Below are positions 38,323-47,370 of a stretch of 64,000 nt of DNA, one piece after another. The stretch covers positions 18,818-82,817 of the forward strand of contig DATLFA010000008.1 in NCBI GenBank assembly GCA_035525225.1, given 5' to 3'. Source of the stretch: DATLFA01 sp035525225 (GTDB lineage Bacteria > Actinomycetota > Acidimicrobiia > Acidimicrobiales > WLNW01). The stretch's first letter is position 1, and each line of letters opens with the position of its first letter. Below the pieces are notes generated by a model. That model was not told the DNA's origin and did not search any database. It was given only the letters and a program-made list of their open reading frames with translations. The translations under genes and the position numbers were made by a program.

Positions 38323-39513
38323 ATGACCCTCACCGAAGACCGCATTGCCCGGCGTCGATCACTTCCTGACGACGCGACCCTCGCAGACTTCCGTGCCCGC
38401 GCCCGGGCGGCTGACGAGACCAACACGTACTTCTACGACGATCTCGCAGTGCTGCGCAGCATCGGCTATCTGACCGCGACATTGCCCGAAGAGCTGGGCG
38501 GATGGGGCATGGACCTGGCCTCGTTCGCGCTGATGCAGCGCCGTCTCGCGAAATATGCCCCGGCAACCGCGCTGGCCATGTCGATGCATCATTACTGGCT
38601 CGGCATGGCCGTCGAGCTCGAACGCTTTGGCGATACGTCTTGTCGCTGGATCCTGGAGCGCGCCGCCGAGGGAGCCGTGTTCGCAGCCGGCCATGCCGAG
38701 ATCGGCAACGACGCGCCGGTCGTCATGTCGACAACGCTTGCCGAGCGGGTCGACGGCGGTTACCGGTTCACCGGTCGCAAGATGTTCGGTTCGAACGGCC
38801 CCGTCTGGTCGTACCTCGGTATCCATGGCATCGACGTGTCGGACCCGAACGGGCCCATGATCGTGCACGGGTTCGTCGAACGCGAGAGCGATGGGGTGAC
38901 GATCGTGCCGAAGTGGGACACGTTGGGCATGCGCCCGTCGCAGAGCTACGACACGGTGCTCGAAGGCGCATTCGTTCCCGATTCACAGATCGGGCGAATC
39001 GTTCCCGCAGGCTCGAACGAGGATCTGTTCGTGTTCACCATAAACATCTGGCCACTCGCACTCTTTGCGAACGTCTACCTCGGCATCGCCGAGCGTGCAC
39101 TCGAGCTGGCGGTCGAATCCGCGACGACCAAGACATCGGTTGCGATCCCCGGCGGCACCTACGCCCACAATCCCATGGTGCAACACCAGATCGCGCAGAT
39201 GTACCTCGCGTTGGACCCGGCCCGTGCGGTCGTCGATCGCTTGACCGAAGACTGGCGCAACGGGGTCGATCACGCAGCGATGTGGGGCCCGAAGATCGTC
39301 TCGGCAAAGTGGCAAGCCGTCACCGCGGCCAAACGCGTCGTCGACATCGCGCTCGATGTCTCGGGCGGCGGCGGCATGATGCGCGGCAACGAACTCGAGC
39401 GCCTCTACCGTGACGTTCGCTGCGGTGGCTTCCACCCCGCGAATGACGCGCTGACGCACGAGATCGTGGGCAAGACCCTGCTCGCGATCGATCCCGCCGG
39501 CCCCCGCTGGTGA
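38323..39513 (+). CDS. Acyl-CoA dehydrogenase family protein
   Basis: 396 residues, GGGAGAT before ATG 38323. FAD acyl-CoA dehydrogenase fold: N-terminal helices (LRSIGYLTATLPEELGGWGMDLASFALMQRRLAKYAPATALAMSMHHY), middle barrel (GRKMFGSNGPVWSYLGIHG) and C-terminal helices (VVDIALDVSGGGGMMRGNELERLYRDVRCGGFHPANDALTHE). It oxidises an acyl-CoA or related substrate, with electrons going to an electron-transfer protein. The stand-alone NuoF-like gene downstream may be that acceptor (inference). Confidence 0.88.
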   Translation: MTLTEDRIARRRSLPDDATLADFRARARAADETNTYFYDDLAVLRSIGYLTATLPEELGGWGMDLASFALMQRRLAKYAPATALAMSMHHYWLGMAVELERFGDTSCRWILERAAEGAVFAAGHAEIGNDAPVVMSTTLAERVDGGYRFTGRKMFGSNGPVWSYLGIHGIDVSDPNGPMIVHGFVERESDGVTIVPKWDTLGMRPSQSYDTVLEGAFVPDSQIGRIVPAGSNEDLFVFTINIWPLALFANVYLGIAERALELAVESATTKTSVAIPGGTYAHNPMVQHQIAQMYLALDPARAVVDRLTEDWRNGVDHAAMWGPKIVSAKWQAVTAAKRVVDIALDVSGGGGMMRGNELERLYRDVRCGGFHPANDALTHEIVGKTLLAIDPAGPRW

Positions 39514-39526
39514 TCGATGTGGTCAC

Positions 39527-39566
39527 GACATGGCGCCTCACGCAATGTTGCGTGAGGCGCCATGTC
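39527..39566. terminator. Perfect 19-bp inverted repeat with 2-base centre
   Basis: Arm GACATGGCGCCTCACGCAA (39527-39545), TG, then its exact complement (39548-39566). It lies 13 bases after the acyl-CoA dehydrogenase stop and would fold into a very stable hairpin. No T-run follows, so it could be an atypical terminator, an mRNA 3'-end stabiliser or a protein-binding palindrome. Confidence 0.6.
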
Positions 39567-39684
39567 AGCCCGTACGGCCGGGATGATCTGGTCCATGAGA
39601 GAGTATTGGCATCGGCAACGTGAGGGAGCGGGTACCTGAGCCGAGGTGACACTGCGACCCCTGCGTTCGAGACGAGGACTTCCG

Positions 39685-41070
39685 ATGAGCACGTACCTGT
39701 TGCCGCGTGATCCGATCACTTCTCTCGACGCGTACCTCGCAACCGAGATCGGCGGACGTGGGATCGACCGCGCGCAGCGCATCGGCGCCGCAGCGACGAT
39801 CGAGACCGTCCTCGAGTCGGGGCTTCGCGGCAGGGGCGGCGGGGGTTTCTCTACTGGCCGCAAGTGGGCCGGCATCGCGTCGCAGGTCGGCACACGCCGA
39901 TACGTCGTGTGCAACGGCGCCGAAGGTGAGCCCGGCACGTTCAAGGACCGTGCGCTGCTGCGCGCCAATCCGTATCAGCTCGTCGAGGGGATGATCATCG
40001 CGGCGTTCGCCGTCGGTGCCGACGAGGCCTTCATCTGCCTCAAACAAAGCTTCGAACGCGAGCATGCGGCAGTAACACGCGCGGTGCAGGAGTTTCAGTC
40101 CGCCGGGATCTGCACCGATTGCAAGGTCACGATCGTCGCCGGGCCCGACGAGTATCTTTTCGGCGAAGAGAAGGCCATGCTCGAGGTCATCGAGGGCAAG
40201 CCGCCGTTGCCTCGCTGGTTCCCGCCGTATGAGCACGGTTTGTTCGCGACCGCTCCGCAATTCGGGTGGGAGGCGACCCCTGCGTCGGGCGCTCGCGGTG
40301 GGCCGAACCCGACGCTCGTGAACAACGTCGAGACGCTGGCAAACGTGCCGCACATCCTTGCCCGAGGATCCGAATGGTTCCGCTCCATGGGCACCGAAGA
40401 ATCGCCAGGGATGATCGTCGCCACTGTCGTCGGCGACGTGGTCGCGCCCGACGTCGGTGAGGTCGAGCTCGGGACGCCACTGCGAGCGGTGATCGACGCG
40501 GTCGGCAGCGGTGTTCGACAGGGTCACACCGTCAAGGCGGTGTTCTCCGGTGTCGCCAACGCCGTCGTCACCGCCGGCCAACTCGATGTGCCGCTGAGCT
40601 ACGAGGGCTTCCTTGCCATTGGCAGCGGTATGGGCGCTGCCGGGTTCATCGTGTACGACGACACGACGTGCATGGTTGACGCTGCATACCGATTCTCGAG
40701 ATTCCTGGCGATCGAGTCGTGCGGCCAGTGCCCACCGTGCAAGCTCGGTTCGAGCGAGATCACCCGGCATCTCGGGCAGCTCGAGAGCGGCGCCGGCACT
40801 GAAGATGGTCTCCGCTGGATCGCGCACTGGTTGGAGCAAGTCACCGACGGCAACCGGTGCTACCTCGCGGTCGAGGAGCGAGTGATGGTCAACAGCGTCA
40901 TGCAAGCGTTCCCTGAAGAGTTCGTCGAGCACGTCGAACTGGGTCGTTGCCCACGACCTCGGCAGCTACCGATCCCCAAGCTCCTCGACCTCACCGACGG
41001 CGCCGCGATCTACGACGATGAGTACTGGCGCAAGCGACCCGACTGGACCTATGAACCGAAGCCTACGTGA
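39685..41070 (+). CDS. NuoF-like NADH-binding flavin/iron-sulfur protein (stand-alone)
   Basis: 461 residues from ATG 39685. The FMN/NADH domain has GLRGRGGGGFSTGRKW (about residues 47-62) and CNGAEGEPGTFKDRALL. An SLBB-like region follows. The C-terminal 4Fe-4S domain has ESCGQCPPCK (about 345-354) and a fourth Cys in GNRCYLA near 391. This is the complex I 51-kDa/HoxF fold, but the thioredoxin-like NuoE and the large NuoG subunit genes are absent, so it is not respiratory complex I. It probably shuttles electrons between NADH and a partner such as the adjacent acyl-CoA dehydrogenase. Confidence 0.88.
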   Translation: MSTYLLPRDPITSLDAYLATEIGGRGIDRAQRIGAAATIETVLESGLRGRGGGGFSTGRKWAGIASQVGTRRYVVCNGAEGEPGTFKDRALLRANPYQLVEGMIIAAFAVGADEAFICLKQSFEREHAAVTRAVQEFQSAGICTDCKVTIVAGPDEYLFGEEKAMLEVIEGKPPLPRWFPPYEHGLFATAPQFGWEATPASGARGGPNPTLVNNVETLANVPHILARGSEWFRSMGTEESPGMIVATVVGDVVAPDVGEVELGTPLRAVIDAVGSGVRQGHTVKAVFSGVANAVVTAGQLDVPLSYEGFLAIGSGMGAAGFIVYDDTTCMVDAAYRFSRFLAIESCGQCPPCKLGSSEITRHLGQLESGAGTEDGLRWIAHWLEQVTDGNRCYLAVEERVMVNSVMQAFPEEFVEHVELGRCPRPRQLPIPKLLDLTDGAAIYDDEYWRKRPDWTYEPKPT

Positions 41071-42337
41071 CGGCGACGGCGGGGCCACGCGATCGTGCGC
41101 GTCGCACTGCGAGCATCACGAGGAAACAGCCGCCACCCATGGCAGCCAGGGTCGAGCGCAGGCCGATCACGTCGGCGAGCAGGCCCAGCGGCAACGACGC
41201 CATCGCGCCACCCGACCACCCAAGCATCATCAACGACTGCATTCGTCCGTGGTACTCGGGCTTTGCCTCGGTCAACACGAGTGAACTATTCGTGGCCTGA
41301 AAGCCCGAGAGGGCGCCCCCGGCAATCGGAATCACTGCCAACGCGAACAGAAACGTTGGTGCGACTGCAAGTAACACCAGGCCGATCGCAAGGGCGATAC
41401 CGCATACTGTCTGCGTCCGCCACACTGACTGGCTGTTGACCCGTCCGGCAACCCAGAACGACGCCGCGAGTGCACCGACCGCTCCCATGGTGGACATCAA
41501 TCCGTAGCCGGTTGCGCCGACGTCGAACACGCCGGAGGCGAGCGTCGGCAAGAACGCGATGTACGGCGACCCGATGAGAAAGATCGACGTCGAGGCGACG
41601 ATCAACACGAAGAGCTGCGAATGCGATCTCGCATAGCGGAGCCCTTCGACGAACTCGAGCCTCGGCGACTGCCGCAGTGCCTTGTTGGACACATTGTGCG
41701 GAAGACGGCGACTCCAGATCAGCGCGATCACGCACAACACCGTGGTGATCAAGTAGACACCGGCCGTCCCCACCGTCTTGATAGCGATCAGCGCTCCCGC
41801 GATCGATGGCCCGATCACACGCGTGCTGTTCATGCTCATCTGCATCAACAGCACCGATGAGGACAGCTCGTGTCGCTCGACGATCTCGCCGGTGAACGAC
41901 ATGCGCGCGGGGCCGAGGACTGACATCCCCGCGCCGTGCACGACCGATGCGCCCAGCAACATCCAGTATTCGATGAAGTTGAACGCGTCGGCTACGAACA
42001 TGAAGGCCGCCGCGACCGCAATGACGGCTTGTGCCCACATCAGCACCGTTCGTTTGGGGAACCGATCGACGACGACGCCCGCAGCCGGGGCACACAGCAG
42101 CATCGGAATCCCGAACGCGAGCCAGACGCCGCCCAGTCCGGTGTTCGTGCCGGTGAGCTCGCGGGCGAGCCAACCCCGCGCGATCTGCTGCGCCTGCATC
42201 GCCAAGAAGATGAGCGTGCCGGTGACGAACAGGTTGCGATAGGTCGGATTGCGGAGCATCGCGAACCGCGAAGGTCGCGCGACCGCGGGTACGCGGCCCG
42301 GCGGCGCCGTGCCCGCCGCATCGCCCACCAACCCCAC
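41067..42337 (-). CDS. Major facilitator superfamily transporter (EntS-like)
   Basis: 424 residues from GTG 42337. Twelve hydrophobic helices. FAMLRNPTYRNLFVTGTLIFLAMQAQQIARGWLARELTGTNTGLGGVWLAFGIPMLLCAPAAGVVVDRFPKRTVL is typical of the MFS group that includes the enterobactin exporter EntS. The substrate is unknown. Tail-to-tail four-base overlap with the NuoF-like gene. ATG 42259 is an alternative start. Confidence 0.85.
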
Positions 42338-42461
42338 GAGTCGATCTTGGCAGGCGTTGGCAATCGCCGCTCGATCAAACGACTCGACGTGACGACAAGC
42401 ACCATTTTCGGCGATTCAAGCCCAGACACACCTGCGTTGCGCGCCTGGCCGGCCGTGTTCG

Positions 42462-42622
42462 TCACGCCGCGACGAGGGAAATTCGAGTCTCGTCGCGCCG
42501 TGTGCCGTCCTTCGGGGACACGGTGAAGACCGACAGGACAAGCGGGCCGGTGGCGCCCGGAGCGAAGTCCAAAGTGCCGTGAATTGCCCCCAAGCGCCCA
42601 TCATCCCGGTGGCGAGCCCTGC
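42462..42622 (-). pseudogene. Possible 3' remnant of a hydrolase-like gene
   Basis: Within a 396-base gap the minus strand can read a ~50-residue tail (RDDGRLGAIHGTLDFAPG, GPLVLSVFTVSPKDGTRRDE, RISLVAA-stop) that looks like real protein and weakly resembles the C-terminus of class A beta-lactamase-like serine hydrolases. No start or upstream body is found. The rest of the gap shows nothing recognisable. Confidence 0.25.
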
Positions 42623-42733
42623 GTCAGGAGAGTCGATCGCGCATCGAAGAGCTCGTAGCTGACAGTCGGGGGAGAAGTGGTGAACGGGCACGTCCTCGGA
42701 GGCGTCGACGCAACGATCGCGGGTTCCGCTTGC

Positions 42734-43414
42734 TCAGGCGGTGAGCCAATCGATCAACGGTGAGTAGGGTGCGAATGCGTCGACGCACCAATCGACGAAT
42801 GCCGACGACGCGATCGCGGCGGGATGCGCCCGGGTGTGCGTGAGGTGAAAACCATCGCGTCGGAGGAGATCACCGTTGAGGTGGTCGGCGGGATACGGGC
42901 GGGGCACGGTGGCGCGGCTGGGATCGCTGAGTTCGGCGCCGGTTGCCACGAGTTGGTCCACGATGGCGCGGACCTCGGGGCCGCGGGTCGTGTCGACGAT
43001 CGAGTCGCGATACGCGGCGAGGTCTACACCGCGTATCCCGACGCGGCCGGCACCGACGAGCACGGTCGTGCCGGTGATGCGCATGATCGCTGCGGGACAG
43101 GTGCGGGGGTCGTCGTCACCGGCCCAGAAGAGGAAGTCGATGTACGGCTTGTACGGGGTCTTGTCGGCACTGAACCGAGTGTCGCGGTTGATGCGAAATA
43201 GTGATCGGCCGACGCGAGCCTCACCGCGCAACCGGGGATGGACGCGGAGCGGTAGTTCGAGAGCGAGTGCGGTGACCAGGAGCATCGCCGGTGCGGCGAT
43301 TTCACGTCGGTAGGTTTCGCGTTGGTGATCGAAGAATGCCTTGGTGTTGTCGGTGGCAAGTGCGCGAAGGAACTCGAAAGCGGACGGTAGGAAACCGGTG
43401 AACGAGGCGGTCAT
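42734..43414 (-). CDS. DUF2461 (TIGR02453) family protein
   Basis: 226 residues from ATG 43414. FTGFLPSAFEFLRALATDNTKAFFDHQRETYRREIAAP, GRSLFRINRDTRFSADKTPYKPYIDFLFW and a mid-protein GVDLAAYRDSIVD are the family signatures. Function unknown. It is the last gene of a four-gene ArsR-led operon in which each start overlaps the preceding stop by four bases. Confidence 0.87.
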   Translation of the reverse strand: MTASFTGFLPSAFEFLRALATDNTKAFFDHQRETYRREIAAPAMLLVTALALELPLRVHPRLRGEARVGRSLFRINRDTRFSADKTPYKPYIDFLFWAGDDDPRTCPAAIMRITGTTVLVGAGRVGIRGVDLAAYRDSIVDTTRGPEVRAIVDQLVATGAELSDPSRATVPRPYPADHLNGDLLRRDGFHLTHTRAHPAAIASSAFVDWCVDAFAPYSPLIDWLTA

Positions 43415-43764
43415 CGTTTGCGTCTGGCCTTCGCCGCAGGGAGCGACGACACGTGGTGGTGGGCTTCGTCGATGAGCTTGCGCCACGCGCGCGTTCGTGA
43501 GGTGGGGATGGCTGCCCATTCGCGGAAACGCCGCCCCGCCGGTGCGAACGGCTCGGCTCGTCCCGCTGCGACGAGTGCGTCGACGCGGGCTTCGGGGAGC
43601 TTCACGAGCAGCGCGCCGGTGTTGCGGTCCCACGACGCGAAGAACGCGCCGTCGAGGCGTAGGCAGGGCAGCCCCATCATTGTGGATCGAGTGACATTGG
43701 GTCGGTCGAGGAGGGGATCGGCGACTGACCAGAATCGGTGTTCGTGATCATCGATCTCGGTCAT
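43411..43764 (-). CDS. MmcQ/YjbR- or TfoX-like protein
   Basis: 117 residues from ATG 43764 (overlaps the SRPBCC stop as ATGA). RPNVTRSTMMGLPCLRLDGAFFASWDR and ALLVKLPEARVDALVAAGRAEPFAPAGRRFREWAAIP fit the small YjbR/TfoX-N alpha-beta fold. These proteins are commonly found with ArsR and SRPBCC genes. Biochemical role unknown. Confidence 0.7.
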   Translation of the reverse strand: MTEIDDHEHRFWSVADPLLDRPNVTRSTMMGLPCLRLDGAFFASWDRNTGALLVKLPEARVDALVAAGRAEPFAPAGRRFREWAAIPTSRTRAWRKLIDEAHHHVSSLPAAKARRKR

Positions 43765-44228
43765 CCGCGTAGTTCCTCGGGTGTGGGCACTCTCAGATCC
43801 GCGAACGGGTCCGGGCCGCAAGCCCGACCTTCGCTCGCGTGGCACAGTCGTTCGAGGTAGTGAGTCCAGCCGCCGTGGTGTGCGTCGGCGGCACGGTCAT
43901 CGAGGCCGCGGTGGACGAGCCGGAGTCGGGTGGCATCCGAACCGTGTGGATGCAGATCGATCTCGACAACGGTCGACCCGGGCGGGATTTCGACGTCGAC
44001 GCGCTCCCATCCATAGGTGAACACCACGCGTCGGTTGGGGACGAGCTGGACATAGGTACCCGAGCAGGTGTCGCCGTTGGCATGGGTCCAACGAATCTGG
44101 CCGCCCGGTGTCGGATCGAGTGTGGCCGTGTCCGCCATCCATTCGACGAAACACGTGGGGTCGGTGAGGTATTGATACACGACGCCCGGTGGAGCGGCGA
44201 TGGTGAGTTCTTGGACGACGAGCTTCAC
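43761..44228 (-). CDS. SRPBCC (AHSA1-like) domain protein
   Basis: 155 residues from GTG 44228, overlapping the ArsR stop (GTGA). VQELTIAAPPGVVYQYLTDPTCFVEWMADTATLDPTPGGQIRWTHANGDTCSGTYVQLVPNRRVVFTYGWE is the typical AHSA1 sequence. Second gene of the ArsR operon. As at 24.8 kb, an ArsR regulator and an SRPBCC protein travel together, suggesting the SRPBCC protein binds a ligand whose level the regulator reports. Confidence 0.85.
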   Translation of the reverse strand: MKLVVQELTIAAPPGVVYQYLTDPTCFVEWMADTATLDPTPGGQIRWTHANGDTCSGTYVQLVPNRRVVFTYGWERVDVEIPPGSTVVEIDLHPHGSDATRLRLVHRGLDDRAADAHHGGWTHYLERLCHASEGRACGPDPFADLRVPTPEELRG

Positions 44229-44569
44229 GACGTCTTCCGTTTGCGGTCCTTGGCGGGCGCTGTCTTGTGCCGCGTCTCCGCCGCGGCTTTGAGCTTGGCG
44301 AGCGGTGATGCCCAATACTCATCCAGTCGCGCCGCGACCTCGGCGACGCGTTCGAGATCGGCTCGGTAGAGACGTCGGTTGGCGTCGATCCGGACATGTA
44401 CGAGTCCGGCGTCGCGCAATAGCTTCAGATGCTGACTCGCTGCCGACTTCGACAACCCGGCTGCATCCGCCAACTCGGTGGAGGGTCGCTCACGATCGAA
44501 GACGAGCTCGAGCATGGCGCGCCGCCCCGGGTGTGCCAGCGCGCGTAGGGAGTCTTCGATCGGATCCAC
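44225..44569 (-). CDS. ArsR-family transcriptional regulator
   Basis: 114 residues. Winged helix IEDSLRALAHPGRRAMLELVFDRERPSTELADAAGLSKSAASQHLKLLRDAGLVHVRIDANRRLYRADLERV, no metal-binding Cys. AGGAGG lies 8 bases before ATG 44569. First gene of the ArsR-SRPBCC-YjbR-DUF2461 operon; a perfect palindrome lies 29 bases upstream. Confidence 0.87.
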   Translation of the reverse strand: MDPIEDSLRALAHPGRRAMLELVFDRERPSTELADAAGLSKSAASQHLKLLRDAGLVHVRIDANRRLYRADLERVAEVAARLDEYWASPLAKLKAAAETRHKTAPAKDRKRKTS

Positions 44570-44597
44570 CAGGCCTCCTGGTTCACCTCGTTCGCAT

Positions 44598-44613
44598 TTT
44601 AGCAGATGCTAAA
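44598..44613. promoter_or_regulatory. Palindromic candidate ArsR operator
   Basis: TTTAGCA-GA-TGCTAAA on the plus strand: perfect 7-bp arms, 29 bases upstream of the arsR start and AT-rich against the background. It is well placed to block the operon promoter; a TAGATT box overlaps it on the minus strand. Confidence 0.65.
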
Positions 44614-44783
44614 TCTACAACACCGAACAGCCGCTGACCAGCCCGGCGTCGTCCGTCGGCGATGAGGGGTCGATGTCCGACACACACTTGAAGTTCGCGA
44701 CCATGTTGGGAAGATGTGCTCGATGTCGAGCATCGCCCGAGACCGCCTTGCGAAGGCTGCACACTCTGACAGGAGACAATCCG

Positions 44784-45224
44784 ATGAGCGTTGACGTACA
44801 AGTCGCCCAGACCATCGACAGTCCGGTCGAGACGGTGGCCGCGTATGCGGCGGACCCATCGAATGCACCCAAATGGTATCGCCGCATCCACACCGTCAAC
44901 TGGATCACGGATCCACCCGCCACCGTCGGCTCGCGTATCGCATTCGAGGCGAAGTTCTTGGGCAAACGACTGGTCTACACCTATGAGGTCGTCGAGTACG
45001 TGCCCTGCGTGGCCCTGACCATGACCACCGCCGAAGGGCCGTTCCCAATGACAACCGAGTACCGATGGTCGCCGGTCGAAGTAGGCCGTACGCGCATGAC
45101 CCTGCGCAATTTCGGCGAACCGACCGGATTCTCGAAACACACCGCACCGATCATGGCGTTCGCGATGCGGCGGGCCATGACACAGGACCTCCGCCGGCTC
45201 GCAACGATTCTCGAGTCCACCTGA
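44784..45224 (+). CDS. SRPBCC family protein
   Basis: 146 residues from ATG 44784 with CAGGAGACA upstream. SVDVQVAQTIDSPVETVAAYAADPSNAPKWYRRIHTVNWITDPPATVGSRIAFEAKFLGKRLVYTYEVVEYVP is the polyketide cyclase/dehydrase-type SRPBCC pattern. It is divergent from the ArsR operon and shares its promoter region, so it may be under the same palindrome. Confidence 0.82.
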   Translation: MSVDVQVAQTIDSPVETVAAYAADPSNAPKWYRRIHTVNWITDPPATVGSRIAFEAKFLGKRLVYTYEVVEYVPCVALTMTTAEGPFPMTTEYRWSPVEVGRTRMTLRNFGEPTGFSKHTAPIMAFAMRRAMTQDLRRLATILEST

Positions 45225-45570
45225 GAAGCGCCGAGCTCACCACGACTCGGTGGTGCGCTAAGGCGGACGATCTGCGCGACGTGCGTTTCTTGTCGAGATA
45301 GTTCACGCCCAACCCCGTCGACTCCGCCGAGCCGCCATTGAGATGCGAGAACAGACGCCACGCCCCGTTCGTCGACGATCGCCCCGCCGTCGTCGAGATC
45401 CGCAGCAATGGCGCTCAAAAGGTCGAAGGCAAACGACCGAAGCGCCGAGACCTGCTCAGGCGCATCACCACGGCGACGAGATTTGTCGGAAACGCGCTCG
45501 TCACCTTCTTCGAGGACAGCCAAGGCAACACCAGACGAAGGCCGGATCGGGTGCGGAGCAGGACCTCTAC
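45225..45570. other. No recognisable gene
   Basis: 346 bases with only short, Arg-rich open frames on the plus strand and a mildly protein-like but unrecognised frame on the minus strand. It directly precedes repeat copy A and may be debris of an older insertion. Confidence 0.4.
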
Positions 45571-46027
45571 GTGGAGCTCCTGAGACGTTGCTCGAACCAA
45601 ACAGAAGTTCTGTCCGAACTGATGACGGTGCTCTCGTTGCCCACCGAGAAACGTCACGATCAGGACACCGATCCGCCGAGACAGAAGCAGCGCCGGCTAC
45701 GTGAACTCGAACAGTTGGCGCTGGTTGACGCGTATCGCGCCGGCGAGTCCGTGTACCGCCTGGCCGATCGGTTCGGCGTCGCCCGGCAAATCGTGTCGGC
45801 CGTCCTGGAACGACATCGCGTGCCGCGTCGATACCGGATCTTGACACCGCAGGACGTCGAGGCGGCTCTACGAGTCTGGCCTTGCGTTGGTGACGGTTGA
45901 CGACAGGCTGGGCGTGAACGCGTCGACGGTACTCAACGCACTGCGTACGACCGGCGTGCAAGTGAGACCGGTCGGCACGAATCAATGGCGGTGACGACGC
46001 TCTTATGTGGATGCCCCGGATCGGCAC
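45571..46027 (+). pseudogene. Recombinase-tail-like HTH repeat, copy A (frameshifted)
   Basis: Nearly the same sequence as 61310-61774 over the whole length (both begin GTGGAGCT and end CCCCGGATCGGCAC). An ~8-base deletion near 45868 breaks the frame after the first helix-turn-helix (DAYRAGESVYRLADRFGVARQIVSAVLERH), and the second one (NASTVLNALRTTGVQVRPVGTNQWR) continues in another frame. It forms a direct repeat with copy B, 15.7 kb apart. Confidence 0.7.
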
Positions 46028-46100
46028 TTTCGCCGCGCGCATCGAGTAGTTCGCTCCGCACGGTTCTGGGACACCTGCACGACGCCCAGCGGCCCGTGGT

Positions 46101-46429
46101 TCAGCCGACGTTGAGTTCCCCCATGTGGGACCAGTCCCGCGCGCCTTCGATGGTGGTGGTGGTGTTGATGATGAGCGGCGTCTTGGCGAGTGCCTTGGGC
46201 ATGTCCTTCATCGCTTGCTCGAAGTGATCGCTGCTGACGTGGGCCTCCGCAGCGTCGTCCTCGAACGCCTCGACGAGGATGAACTCGTCCGGGTCCTGCA
46301 CGCTGCGAGACCACTCGAACCAGAGGTTGCCTGGCTCGGCGCGGGTGGTCTCGTGAAGTGGTCGACCAGGTCCAGCCACCGCTCGGACCAGACCGGTTTG
46401 GTCTTGAACTTGACGATGATGAGAATCAT
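46101..46429 (-). pseudogene. Frameshifted antibiotic-biosynthesis-monooxygenase-like (ABM) protein
   Basis: The N-terminus MILIIVKFKTKPVWSERWLDLVDHFT (from ATG 46429) and the rest, TRAEPGNLWFEWSRSV... DEFILVEAFEDDAAEAHVSSDHFEQAMKDMP, are in different frames. A single-base change near 46355 joins them. Together they form a typical ~110-residue ABM dimer-barrel protein (quinol monooxygenase-like). Confidence 0.7.
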
Positions 46430-46457
46430 CGGCGTACCCGCGTCGCCGCGATGGCGG

Positions 46458-46841
46458 TCAGACCAGCGAGTCCTTGTCGGCCTCGGGGTGCAACACGAAC
46501 GACTGCGGCGCGGTCTCGTGGTAGGTCGCCCCGAAGCCCGCCAGGATCTCCCGCGACTCCTGGTCGGGGTCGCCGAAGCACCGGCACGTGATGTGATCGC
46601 AGGCCCCCACGATTGCACCCAACGGCGCCTTGCCCTTCTCGTTGGCCAGGTGCGCCTTGAACGCGCTGTCGTTCGCGTAGATCTCGGTCCACTCGCTCAC
46701 ACCCGGCTCCGGGTACTCCGCGTGATAGGCGATGACGCCGGGGTGCTCAAGCATCACCTTGCAGAGCGTGTCCTGGTTCGTTCGGAACTGGGACTCCGAG
46801 CCGTCCTTGATGTCCCATCTGATCTTGAGCATGAACGCCAT
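46458..46841 (-). CDS. ABM-like (antibiotic biosynthesis monooxygenase) domain protein
   Basis: 127 residues, GGGAGGCGAC before ATG 46841. LKIRWDIKDGSESQFRTNQDTLCKVMLEHPGVIAYHAEYPEPGVSEWTEIYANDSAFKAHLANEKGKAPLGAI fits the ferredoxin-like ABM fold found in small cofactor-free monooxygenases. It is followed 28 bases later by a second, frameshifted ABM gene on the same strand. Function uncertain. Confidence 0.65.
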   Translation of the reverse strand: MAFMLKIRWDIKDGSESQFRTNQDTLCKVMLEHPGVIAYHAEYPEPGVSEWTEIYANDSAFKAHLANEKGKAPLGAIVGACDHITCRCFGDPDQESREILAGFGATYHETAPQSFVLHPEADKDSLV

Positions 46842-47370
46842 GGGGTCGCCTCCCGGTGTGTCGTGAAACTCAACGACACACGCGCGGGCCAGCGCATGGT
46901 CCGTCAGGTTCCTTCGCCAACACCAATCTAGGTTCCGATCGCAGGGCTTGTCACGGTCGTTCCGAACGACCTATGTCTGTCAACGGTCAGTTCGTGTCGC
47001 GCGCGGCAGAGGGTCGACACTCGCATTGCGATGACCGGTCAAGCCGGCTCGGACCAACCTGCCCGCGACGGCGCCCCAGAACGCGCGGCCTGCCTGCGGG
47101 CAGCGCGGTGTCCCGGAACGCCGGCTCCGGGAGCTGATCGGTGCGGGTACGTCAAGGTGGTCAGGTAGCGCATCACGGCAGTTATGGCGTGGCGCGGTCC
47201 CGGCACATCAGGCTCATCTCTGCTCGATGCGGATCGAGTCGAGCCGAGCGGCGAGTTGCTCATGGGCTTCCACATGAACGGCGCGACGGCGAGTTCTTAG
47301 GGCCGCCTCATGTCCGGGTGGGTCGATGAGTGGGCTCGTCGAGCCCTCCGCTCCACAACGGCGGTGCCTC
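46842..47370. other. No recognisable gene
   Basis: 529 bases between the ABM gene and the deoxyribosyltransferase terminus. Only short, basic frames without family resemblance are seen. Confidence 0.4.

Noticed and set aside
39685..41070. Annotation as respiratory complex I NuoF
   Set aside because: No other nuo gene is adjacent, and the motif GEPGTFKD belongs to stand-alone relatives.
44981..46042. Minus-strand frame through repeat copy A with a counterpart at 61535-61774
   Set aside because: Both are antisense to the helix-turn-helix frame of the repeat and share only its DNA similarity.
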